Source of the DNA: Bacteroidales bacterium
Lineage (GTDB): Bacteria; Bacteroidota; Bacteroidia; Bacteroidales; F082
Assembly: GCA_017616675.1 (NCBI GenBank)
Contig: JAFZXR010000009.1
Span: 1 to 29,734, forward strand
Length of the DNA stretch: 29,734 nucleotides
Direction of reading: 5' to 3'
In this document: positions 1 through 5,566 of the stretch, piece by piece
Position numbering within the stretch: the stretch's first letter is position 1
How the letters are laid out: every line of letters begins with the position of its first letter
Notes under the pieces: model-generated
What the model was told of the DNA's origin: nothing
The model's input: only the letters and a program-made list of their open reading frames with translations
The model's database searches: none
Program-made: the position numbers and the translations under genes

Positions 1-182
1 CGTGTACGTGTCGAAGTCTTTTCGAAAATGAGGGCGATGTTCTTGCCTTTCAAGCGTGGCTGCTCGGTGCCAGTGTATTTGGCGTGCTTGAGGTCAGCTG
101 CCAATGTGAGGAAAAACTTGATTTCTTCCGGTGTGAAGTCCAAAAGCTTCAGGAAGTTTCTGTTTCTGAGGTTAAATGCCAT
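1..182 (-). CDS. argF: Ornithine carbamoyltransferase, N-terminal part (cut by window edge)
   Basis: The minus strand from the ATG at 182 encodes 60 residues, starting [20 protein letters not shown] and reaching FEKTSTRT at the window edge. The [11 protein letters not shown] opening and the FEK-STRTR carbamoyl-phosphate binding loop are typical of ornithine carbamoyltransferase, which joins carbamoyl phosphate to ornithine to give citrulline in cytosolic arginine synthesis. The full enzyme is about 330 residues, so most of it lies outside the window. The close match to the long E. coli-type enzyme favours ornithine over aspartate or N-acetylornithine carbamoyltransferase. Bacteroidota also have an acetylornithine-type paralogue, which is not fully excluded by 60 residues, although the LLDFTPEE start argues against it. 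A -7-like element lies about 40 bases upstream. Confidence 0.92.
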   Translation of the reverse strand, partial: MAFNLRNRNFLKLLDFTPEEIKFFLTLAADLKHAKYTGTEQPRLKGKNIALIFEKTSTRT

Positions 183-220
183 GATATTTTATTTTTAAAT
201 TGTTGTTTTCAAATTTTTTG

Positions 221-228
221 CAAAATTA
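221..228 (-). promoter_or_regulatory. -7 promoter element for argF
   Basis: The minus strand reads TAATTTTG, fitting the Bacteroidota TAnnTTTG -7 consensus. It lies about 40 bases before the argF ATG. I see no clear TTTG -33 element at the usual distance. No ARG-box-like palindrome is obvious. The rest of 183-324 is AT-rich and holds only this site and the tRNA-Lys promoter. Confidence 0.5.
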
Positions 229-278
229 GTAAAAAGTTTCGCTCGAAAGGGCGAAAAAAAATATTTTTAAGAAAAATG

Positions 279-308
279 TTGTACGTAATTAAAAAAGCTG
301 TATTTTTG
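279..308 (+). promoter_or_regulatory. Promoter of tRNA-Lys
   Basis: TTG at 279-281, a 19-base spacer and TATTTTTG at 301-308 match the Bacteroidota sigma-ABfr promoter layout (TTTG-N19-TAnnTTTG). The tRNA starts 16 bases after the -7 element. The segment TATTTTTGCAGTCCGAAAA recurs exactly before tRNA-Pro at 8623. Confidence 0.8.
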
Positions 309-324
309 CAGTCCGAAAAATGAT

Positions 325-397
325 GCATCCTTAGCTCAGTTGGTAGAGCAATTGACTCTTAATCAATGGGTCCAGGGTTCGAATCCCTGAGGATGTA
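325..397 (+). tRNA. tRNA-Lys (anticodon CTT)
   Basis: The 73 bases fold as a canonical cloverleaf: acceptor 325-331 with 390-396 (one G-U pair at the end), D stem GCTC/GAGC at 334-337 and 346-349, anticodon stem ATTGA/TCAAT around the loop CTCTTAA, and T stem CAGGG/CCCTG around TTCGAAT. The anticodon at 358-360 is CTT, which reads AAG lysine codons. The discriminator is A at 397, and the 3' CCA is not encoded. It has its own promoter and a hairpin terminator right after it. Confidence 0.96.
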
Positions 398-404
398 CAA
401 AACA

Positions 405-439
405 GTAGAGACGCGCCACGGCACGTCTCTACGTTTTTT
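405..439 (+). terminator. Hairpin terminator of tRNA-Lys, made of a 28-bp dispersed palindrome
   Basis: A 28-bp palindrome at 405-432 starts GTAGAGACG and ends CGTCTCTAC, with two mismatches in the centre. It is followed on the plus strand by a T6 run (434-439), so it can end the tRNA-Lys transcript. On the minus strand it is followed by TTTT, so it may also serve the convergent gatD transcript. A sister palindrome with the same ends and a different centre is at 25819-25846. Confidence 0.7.
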
Positions 440-450
440 ATGAAAAATTC

Positions 451-1839
451 TTATTTATGAACCTTTCTCACAAATTCTTCAACCTCAGGAACGCCTCCTT
501 GATAGACCAAGTAGCCGTTGTAAGGCTCGCGCGGTGTGATTTCGCTGTTGATAGGCGTTAGCATCAGCTTGCGCACCTCTTCGCGGTCGTGAGTCTGTCC
601 TAATGCCCAGCCCAGCTTGATGTAGGCTGTCTCGGCGAGCATGTTGCCTGCCGGGATGATGCCACGGTTCATCAGGTCACGACCGGTGTCGTAGACGAAC
701 ATGTGGGCGTAACCCCAGATGGTCTGTACGCACATGTATTGATGCACGCCTTTATCGGTGGCACGCTGGATGGAGTCGAACATTCCCTTGTTGACGTGAC
801 CCAGTCCGGTGCCGTCCCAGATGATGCCTTTGTAGCCGTTGTCGACCAAGGCGTCGAGCACATCAGGTTTCATGCCTGGATAGTAATAAAGGATAGCAAC
901 TCTATCGTCGAAGGTCGGGATGATCTTCACGTCGCGGTCTTTACGTCGGTGGTTGTATTCTTCCTTAATCGGCACCACGCCGCGTTTGCGGTCGACGGTG
1001 GCAACAGGAGTGTCGCCGATGGTTCTGAAGGTGCTACGATAGCTCGAGTGCATCTTACGCACGCGTGTTCCGCGATGCAGGAAGCCATATTCGTCGGATG
1101 TAGGACCGAACATGCACACCATCACCTCGGCCACGTCGCCGTGACCAGCTGCTGTCATGGCATGCATGAGGTTCAAGGCCGCGTCGGATGACGGACGGTC
1201 GGATGAGCGTTGTGAGCCCACCAAAACAATCGGCACCGGCAGGTTCTGGCACATGAATGTCAGAGCCGCTGCGGTGTGCGCCAAGGTATCGGTACCGTGA
1301 CCGATGACGATGCCGTCGATGCCGTTTTTGATCTCCTCGCCTATCTTCTTGGCAAGGGCGATGTATTCTTTTGGCGACATGTTCTCGGAGAACACGGCAA
1401 ACACCTTCTCGGTGTCAAGGTTGCAGATGTCGGCCAGCTCAGGCACAGCTCCGTAGAGCTCACCTGGCGAGAATGCTGGAATCACAGCGCCGGTGCGGTA
1501 ATCCAAGCGCGATGCGATGGTTCCGCCGGTGCCGAGCAGCTTCACATGAGGCAGTCCCTCGGTGTAAGGGAACTCCTTCTCCGGGATGTGGTAGTTGGCT
1601 TTCTTGTAGTCGGTCTCCTTCATGCTCGTGATGGTGCTGATGTCGACGCCGATATTATAACCGGTGTTGACCTTCATGACGATATGCTGGTCGTCCTGGA
1701 AGGCGGCACGTGGCAGGATGGTACCTTTAAAAAGTCCACCTGTGGTATGGCACTCGGCCTGACTCCACACGCGGCAGTTATATTTCTTGAGCACCTCAAG
1801 CGAGGCACCCCAATATCCTTGGAAAAAATCTTCAGCCAT
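451..1839 (-). CDS. gatD: Archaeal-type Glu-tRNA(Gln) amidotransferase subunit D
   Basis: The 462-residue product is an L-asparaginase-like glutaminase. GatD releases ammonia from glutamine or asparagine and passes it to GatE, which converts Glu-tRNA(Gln) to Gln-tRNA(Gln). A beta-barrel-like N-terminal part (about 1-95, typical of GatD and absent from plain asparaginases) precedes the asparaginase fold. Visible motifs are TGGTIAS (104-110), GHGTDTLAHTA (180-190, catalytic Thr-Asp at 183-184) and GTRVRKMHSS (257-266, catalytic Lys 262). Archaeal GatD is about 420-440 residues, so the length fits. It lies 8 bases downstream of gatE on the same strand, with a purine-rich AAAGAAGA before its ATG, so the two are surely co-transcribed. 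GatD was long described as archaeal only. A cytosolic asparaginase is the alternative, but the N-terminal domain, the RKMHSS loop and the gatE partner argue strongly for GatD. Confidence 0.9.
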   Translation of the reverse strand: MAEDFFQGYWGASLEVLKKYNCRVWSQAECHTTGGLFKGTILPRAAFQDDQHIVMKVNTGYNIGVDISTITSMKETDYKKANYHIPEKEFPYTEGLPHVKLLGTGGTIASRLDYRTGAVIPAFSPGELYGAVPELADICNLDTEKVFAVFSENMSPKEYIALAKKIGEEIKNGIDGIVIGHGTDTLAHTAAALTFMCQNLPVPIVLVGSQRSSDRPSSDAALNLMHAMTAAGHGDVAEVMVCMFGPTSDEYGFLHRGTRVRKMHSSYRSTFRTIGDTPVATVDRKRGVVPIKEEYNHRRKDRDVKIIPTFDDRVAILYYYPGMKPDVLDALVDNGYKGIIWDGTGLGHVNKGMFDSIQRATDKGVHQYMCVQTIWGYAHMFVYDTGRDLMNRGIIPAGNMLAETAYIKLGWALGQTHDREEVRKLMLTPINSEITPREPYNGYLVYQGGVPEVEEFVRKVHK

Positions 1840-1847
1840 GATCTTCT

Positions 1848-3791
1848 TTATTTGATGTTATTAGCCAATACTTTCAATTCGATGTTACCCATTGCCTCGT
1901 GCATCTGTCCCATAATCCAGTCGCGCTTGTTGGCGGCGGCGTTAGCTTTCTTGTTGGGTTTGTAGCCAGCCATCAGCTTGTTGAGTTTCTTGGTGATGGT
2001 GTCTTCCGATGCGCGGCGGAATCCTATCTTGCGAAGCACTTCCTTCATGTCGAGAGAGGCGTCTTCAACGAGTGTCGGAGCCATATTCCAGGCCAGACGG
2101 TAGTTGAGTTTCTCTTTCTTCAGGAATGCGAAGAGCTTATAGAGTGTCTCATATCCGAACTGTGACTCAGGGTTCTTGCCAAGGAGGTTTTTAAGCCTCA
2201 TTGCCACGAAGCAGCCGAGCATGCGACCGTCGACGCCGAGTTTCGTGACGATTTCGTCCATCGTCGGGAACCAGTTCTTTGTGAAGATATATGTGAAGCA
2301 GTCCTCCGGCACGTTCCATTCTTTGAGTTTATAGTAACGGTCGATGATCTCGGTCGGAAGCTCTTTCTTCATCTTGGCGATATCCTTCGGGTTGAGCGGG
2401 ATAGGAGCCGAGTCGGTGTCAGGATACATACGGTCGGCGCCAGGGAGCACGCGCTCGAAGATGGTGATGCCGTTGCTGATGGCCTTACGTGTCTCTTTCG
2501 GCACGCCGTCGAATGCCATGAGGCAGCGTTCTTCGATGGTCTCGATGGCTGTCGGCATGTCGTCTTCAGGACCCCAAACAAGGATGAGAGCGTCGTCGGC
2601 GGTGGCGTGGACTTTCTTGCCTAATCTGTGCCACTGGGCATGAGTCAAAACAGGCTCAAACATCTCGTCGTGGAGCATATTAGGACGCTCGAGGCAGGCG
2701 ATGACTTTCAGACGGTCGGCAATTTCGTCGGCAAACATCTTGCCTGGCTGCGTGAATGTTGATAAAACACCTCTGAAGTTCGGTAGTTTCACTATTCTCA
2801 CAGCTTTTGGCTGCTGTCCGTCGAAAGTCGGCAGCTTGATATAGCTCGGTCTGACCTCGGCTACTGTCACTTTCCAGCCTTCTTTCTTTACTTCTTTGTT
2901 GAGGCGTTTCTGCAGCTGCACAAGCGACCACTGGCGGAAGCACTCGTTATGCGAAAGTTCCGGGATCCATTTGGCGTGCTGCACGCCTTTCAGCTCGATA
3001 CGTGTGCCGCCTTTGCAGCTCACGTTCACATCCTGACGGCCTGCGCCCATGCCTGTGCGGACGAGTCCTGTCGAACGGCCTAAGAAACGGATATATTCGC
3101 AAGTCTCTTTGAGTTCTTCAGGGTTCTTGCAGTCAGGGTATGTCACTGTCTCAATCAACGGGACGCCGAGACGGTCGGTCTGATACACGCGGCGGTGACC
3201 CACGTCGCTGATTTCGCGGCAGGCGTCTTCCTCGATGCTGAGCTGGATGAGACGGATGTCTTTCTTCGGCAGTTTAAGAAGGCCTTCCACGCCCACGATG
3301 GCGGTACGCTGGAAGCCTGTCGGAATTGAGCCGTCGAGGTATTGTTTACGGGTGATATGCACCTCGCCCACGATGTTGAGGTTCGAACGCAATGCTATGA
3401 CGATGGCGTTGTGCAGAGCCTCTTTATTTATTGGGAACGGCGGAGTGTCGTCGATATCATAGGTACATGCTGTGCCGTTTTTGATACGGTAGACGATTTC
3501 CTTTCTGGTCTTAAACTCCATGAGGGCTGTGCCGTCGTATTCGCCGAGCTCCGAGAGTGTCGGGCGCATGTGACGGATAAGCTCCGCGTCGTAGTCGTCG
3601 AATTTGTTGAAACGTCCGGCCGGGCAGTGGCAGAACAGCTTTTCCTTGGTCTTGATCTGCTGGTGAACTTCCAGTCCCGACATGAAGCCGATGCGATCGT
3701 AGTCGGCCTGTTTGGCTTGTTTGCGCTCCACGTAGCCGGCCTTTTTGCGTGTCTGCTCGTAGTTTTTGCGCGGGTCAAAAATTGTGCTCAT
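1848..3791 (-). CDS. gatE: Archaeal-type Glu-tRNA(Gln) amidotransferase subunit E
   Basis: The 647-residue product is the kinase/transamidase partner of GatD: it phosphorylates the glutamyl group on misacylated Glu-tRNA(Gln) and amidates it with ammonia from GatD. The GatB/E cradle domain begins with GLEVHQQ at 39-45, the Cys-containing LFCHCPAG at 52-59, a DIDDTPPFPINKEAL segment and RQDVNVS. The stretch after about residue 290 (GVLSTFTQPG, FADEIADRLKV) fits the AspRS-like GAD insertion that separates GatE from bacterial GatB (about 480 residues, no insertion). The C-terminus has a YqeY-like helical tail. The length matches archaeal GatE (about 620-635). It is the first gene of a gatE-gatD operon, the reverse of a gatD-gatE order. 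No gatA or gatC is nearby. Identification is firm; physiological role (Gln-tRNA supply versus something else) is inferred. Confidence 0.92.
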   Translation of the reverse strand: MSTIFDPRKNYEQTRKKAGYVERKQAKQADYDRIGFMSGLEVHQQIKTKEKLFCHCPAGRFNKFDDYDAELIRHMRPTLSELGEYDGTALMEFKTRKEIVYRIKNGTACTYDIDDTPPFPINKEALHNAIVIALRSNLNIVGEVHITRKQYLDGSIPTGFQRTAIVGVEGLLKLPKKDIRLIQLSIEEDACREISDVGHRRVYQTDRLGVPLIETVTYPDCKNPEELKETCEYIRFLGRSTGLVRTGMGAGRQDVNVSCKGGTRIELKGVQHAKWIPELSHNECFRQWSLVQLQKRLNKEVKKEGWKVTVAEVRPSYIKLPTFDGQQPKAVRIVKLPNFRGVLSTFTQPGKMFADEIADRLKVIACLERPNMLHDEMFEPVLTHAQWHRLGKKVHATADDALILVWGPEDDMPTAIETIEERCLMAFDGVPKETRKAISNGITIFERVLPGADRMYPDTDSAPIPLNPKDIAKMKKELPTEIIDRYYKLKEWNVPEDCFTYIFTKNWFPTMDEIVTKLGVDGRMLGCFVAMRLKNLLGKNPESQFGYETLYKLFAFLKKEKLNYRLAWNMAPTLVEDASLDMKEVLRKIGFRRASEDTITKKLNKLMAGYKPNKKANAAANKRDWIMGQMHEAMGNIELKVLANNIK

Positions 3792-3831
3792 ATTTCTATG
3801 TTAGATTTTCCGAAAATAATTCGCTAAAATA

Positions 3832-3839
3832 CAAAATTA
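3832..3839 (-). promoter_or_regulatory. -7 promoter element for gatED
   Basis: The minus strand reads TAATTTTG about 40 bases before the gatE ATG, fitting TAnnTTTG. No -33 element is clear at 17-23 bases. The divergent gene at 3894 has its own element 24 bases away. Confidence 0.45.
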
Positions 3840-3862
3840 TCAAATAGGTTCAGAAATTTTTT

Positions 3863-3870
3863 TATTTTTG
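3863..3870 (+). promoter_or_regulatory. -7 promoter element for the TM1266-like gene
   Basis: TATTTTTG followed by CA, in the standard Bacteroidota form, ends 23 bases before the ATG at 3894. No clear TTTG is seen at the usual -33 distance. Confidence 0.55.
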
Positions 3871-3893
3871 CAAAAAAATTAAAATCGATTTTT

Positions 3894-4145
3894 ATGGAAA
3901 AAAGAATAGGAACAGTCATTATAGGAATAGAAAACCGTGAGTCGGCGCCGAGTGTCAATGCGATTATCTCAAAACATTCGAATATCGTCATCGGGCGACT
4001 GGGCTTACCGCGAAATGAAGGCATGAGTCTGATAAACCTCGTAGTTGAGGGCACCACCGACGAGATTGGCTCGCTAACCGGCCAACTGGGAAAGGTCGAA
4101 GGGATTGAGGTGAAGTCAGCTGTGCTCCCTGTGGTCGCAATGTGA
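3894..4145 (+). CDS. TM1266-type iron-only hydrogenase system putative regulator (ACT-like)
   Basis: The 83-residue protein (RIGTVIIGIENRESAPSVNAI, then IIGRLGLP-like IVIGRLGLPRNEGMSLINLV) matches from memory the small ACT-like family named after Thermotoga TM1266, usually about 80 residues and often found with [FeFe]-hydrogenase maturation genes hydE, hydF and hydG. The fold is a single ACT-like beta-alpha-beta-beta-alpha-beta unit, expected to act as an oligomer; its ligand and mechanism are not established. No hydrogenase or maturation gene is in this window, so the link to hydrogenase here is only by family. The last codons and the stop (GTCGCAATGTGA) coincide with the first unit of a hairpin-array repeat, so the C-terminal PVVAM may come from repeat sequence. 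Confidence 0.82.
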   Translation: MEKRIGTVIIGIENRESAPSVNAIISKHSNIVIGRLGLPRNEGMSLINLVVEGTTDEIGSLTGQLGKVEGIEVKSAVLPVVAM

Positions 4146-4290
4146 TGTGCTATCGCACAATGTGGTCGCTGCGCTCCAATGTGTGCTTCTTTCGGTCGCA
4201 ATGTGTGACCTTCGGTCAATGATGCAACGCATCCACATTCTGCGAAGCAGCACATCCCGCAAAGCGGCACATTTCACGAAGTGACACATT
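4139..4290. repeat. Array of mini-hairpins punctuated by AATGTG then CACATT (copy 1)
   Basis: The left half carries AATGTG spacers and the right half CACATT (once CACATC), so the whole array is roughly a palindrome. Between the spacers lie different small inverted repeats: GTGCTATCGCAC, TGACCTTCGGTCA, GATGCAACGCATC, CTGCGAAGCAG, CCGCAAAGCGG and TCACGAAGTGA. Each has a 4-5 bp perfect stem and a 3-4 base loop. Two left-hand units (GTCGCTGCGCTCC and the one with TTTCGGTCGC) pair poorly. The array begins inside the stop codon region of the upstream gene and ends 26 bases before comF. Related arrays are at 8729-8867 and 20066-20108. Confidence 0.85.
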
Positions 4291-4316
4291 AAATATTAAT
4301 TAAAAATCATAGTTTT

Positions 4317-5006
4317 ATGAAACTACTGAATCATTTGATTAATCTATTATTTCCACGCGTTTGCGCGGCGTGCGGGAATCTTCTTTTGGAAGGCGAGGAT
4401 ACCGTTTGCACTACGTGTCGGTTTCTTTTGCCCAAAACGGGCTATGAATTGAATCCAAATAATCCTTTAGCGCAGATGTTTTACGGTCAGATGCCGTTCA
4501 ATGCGGTGACGGCTGAGTTTTTCTTCAGCAAAACAGGAAAAGTTCAGCATCTCATCCATGGTTTGAAATATAAAGGTTGTCGTGAAAATGGCATATTTTT
4601 AGGCGAAGAAATAGGAAAAAGTCTACTAAAAGCTCCTGATTATCAAGGAATTGACTATATCATACCCATTCCTCTTCATCCTAAAAAAGAAAAAATCCGC
4701 GGTTACAACCAAAGTCACGTCATCGCAGAAGGAATTTCAGAAATCATGAACATCCCGATTGTCGAGAAATGTCTCGTGAGGAGCGTCTTCACCGATACCC
4801 AGACCAAGAAATCGCGCGAGGAGCGTTGGCAGAATGTGAAAGACATCTTCGAACTTAAAAAACCGCAGAAACTCCAAGGAAAACACGTGCTTCTGGTCGA
4901 CGACGTGCTCACCACAGGCGCCACTTTGATGTCGGCAGGCAAAGCCCTGATGCAGGTCGAAGGAATAAAAATCAGCGTGGCGACGGTTGCATGTGCAAGC
5001 AACTGA
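4317..5006 (+). CDS. comF: ComF/GntX-family phosphoribosyltransferase-like protein
   Basis: The 229-residue protein has the ComF layout: an N-terminal zinc-binding set C16, C19, C31 and C34 (CAAC and CTTC), then a type I phosphoribosyltransferase fold with DYIIPIPLHPKKEKIRGYNQ and the PRPP loop HVLLVDDVLTTGATL near 192-206. In competent bacteria ComF is a cytosolic factor in DNA uptake or recombination. Many non-competent bacteria carry it too and its substrate is unknown. Length is normal (about 220-240). Only 26 bases separate it from the repeat array upstream, with no clear promoter. The downstream rlmH starts just after its stop and could be co-transcribed. Confidence 0.88.
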   Translation: MKLLNHLINLLFPRVCAACGNLLLEGEDTVCTTCRFLLPKTGYELNPNNPLAQMFYGQMPFNAVTAEFFFSKTGKVQHLIHGLKYKGCRENGIFLGEEIGKSLLKAPDYQGIDYIIPIPLHPKKEKIRGYNQSHVIAEGISEIMNIPIVEKCLVRSVFTDTQTKKSREERWQNVKDIFELKKPQKLQGKHVLLVDDVLTTGATLMSAGKALMQVEGIKISVATVACASN

Positions 5007-5014
5007 TTTTTTCG

Positions 5015-5022
5015 TATCTTTG
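5015..5022 (+). promoter_or_regulatory. -7 element overlapping the rlmH start region
   Basis: TATCTTTG, followed by CA, is a full match to TAnnTTTG. Only four bases separate it from the GTG start at 5027. Transcription from it would begin at or within a few bases of the start codon. The -33 candidate is weak (TGTG at 4992-4995). Confidence 0.55.
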
Positions 5023-5026
5023 CAGT

Positions 5027-5500
5027 GTGAAAATAGTGTTGCTCGTGATAGGAAAGACCGACGAGGCGTATCTCGAGACTGGTATCTCAAAGTATATCAG
5101 TCGATTAGAGCATTACGCACAGTTCGAGATGAAGGTCATTCCCGACATTAAAAACCGCAAGACTTTATCGGAGGCGCAGCAGAAAAAACTCGAAGGCGAA
5201 CTGCTTCTTTCACAGTTTATGGCAGGCGACGAGATAGTGCTTCTCGACGAAAACGGCAAGACTTTCTCATCGCGCGGCTACTCGCAATGGCTTGAACGTC
5301 AGATGAATACGGGCTGTAAGCGTCTCGTCTTCGTCATCGGCGGGCCATATGGCTTCTCGCAGGAGGTTTACGACAAGGCAAACGCGAAAATCAGTCTCTC
5401 GGAAATGACATTCTCGCATCAGATGGTGCGACTGGTGTTCACTGAGCAGCTCTATCGGGCATTTACTATTTTAAAAGGAGAGTCGTATCATCATGATTAA
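5027..5500 (+). CDS. rlmH: 23S rRNA (pseudouridine1915-N3)-methyltransferase RlmH
   Basis: RlmH is a SPOUT-class enzyme that methylates pseudouridine 1915 of 23S rRNA on assembled 70S ribosomes. The GTG at 5027 gives KIVLLVIGKTDEAYLE and a 157-residue protein, the usual family length; the upstream ATG at 4991 would add 12 residues that family members lack. Visible motifs are the knot segment RLVFVIGGPYGFSQEV and the C-terminal SLSEMTFSHQMVRLVFTEQL...ESYHHD, where the YHH end forms part of the active site. It starts 20 bases after the comF stop. A strong -7 element sits almost on the start codon, suggesting a leaderless or near-leaderless transcript besides read-through from comF. Confidence 0.95.
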   Translation: MKIVLLVIGKTDEAYLETGISKYISRLEHYAQFEMKVIPDIKNRKTLSEAQQKKLEGELLLSQFMAGDEIVLLDENGKTFSSRGYSQWLERQMNTGCKRLVFVIGGPYGFSQEVYDKANAKISLSEMTFSHQMVRLVFTEQLYRAFTILKGESYHHD

Positions 5501-5505
5501 AGATT

Positions 5506-5540
5506 GTCATTCCGAGCCCTTCTAGGGCGAGGAAACTCCT
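5506..5540 (+). repeat. Dispersed GTCATTCCGAG...CGAGGAA element
   Basis: GTCATTCCGAG is followed by a small hairpin (GCCCT-TCT-AGGGC, 5516-5528) and CGAGGAAACTCCT. Two more copies in inverted orientation are at 12783-12869. It lies between rlmH and the S46 peptidase gene. The hairpin lacks a T run, so it is not a clear terminator. Similar elements are common in intergenic DNA of Bacteroidota, as I recall. Confidence 0.75.
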
Positions 5541-5566
5541 AAAGACAGAACGAAATTTAAATAAAT

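Noticed and set aside
451..1839. Plain L-asparaginase
   Set aside because: The protein is about 100 residues longer at the N-terminus, has the GatD-type RKMHSS loop and is joined to gatE.
1276..1965. 229-codon plus-strand open frame
   Set aside because: Antisense to gatD and gatE, whose motifs are unmistakable. It has no protein features of its own.
1848..3791. Bacterial GatB
   Set aside because: At 647 residues it is too long, it has the GatE-type GLEVHQQ/LFCHCP motifs and a GAD-like insertion, and gatA and gatC are missing.
4139..4290. CRISPR array
   Set aside because: The repeats are only 6 bp, the intervening units are 11-16 bp and self-complementary, spacer orientation flips in the middle, and no cas genes are present.
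4317..5006. ComF as proof of natural competence
   Set aside because: ComF-like proteins occur in many bacteria without known DNA uptake, and no other com gene is in the window.
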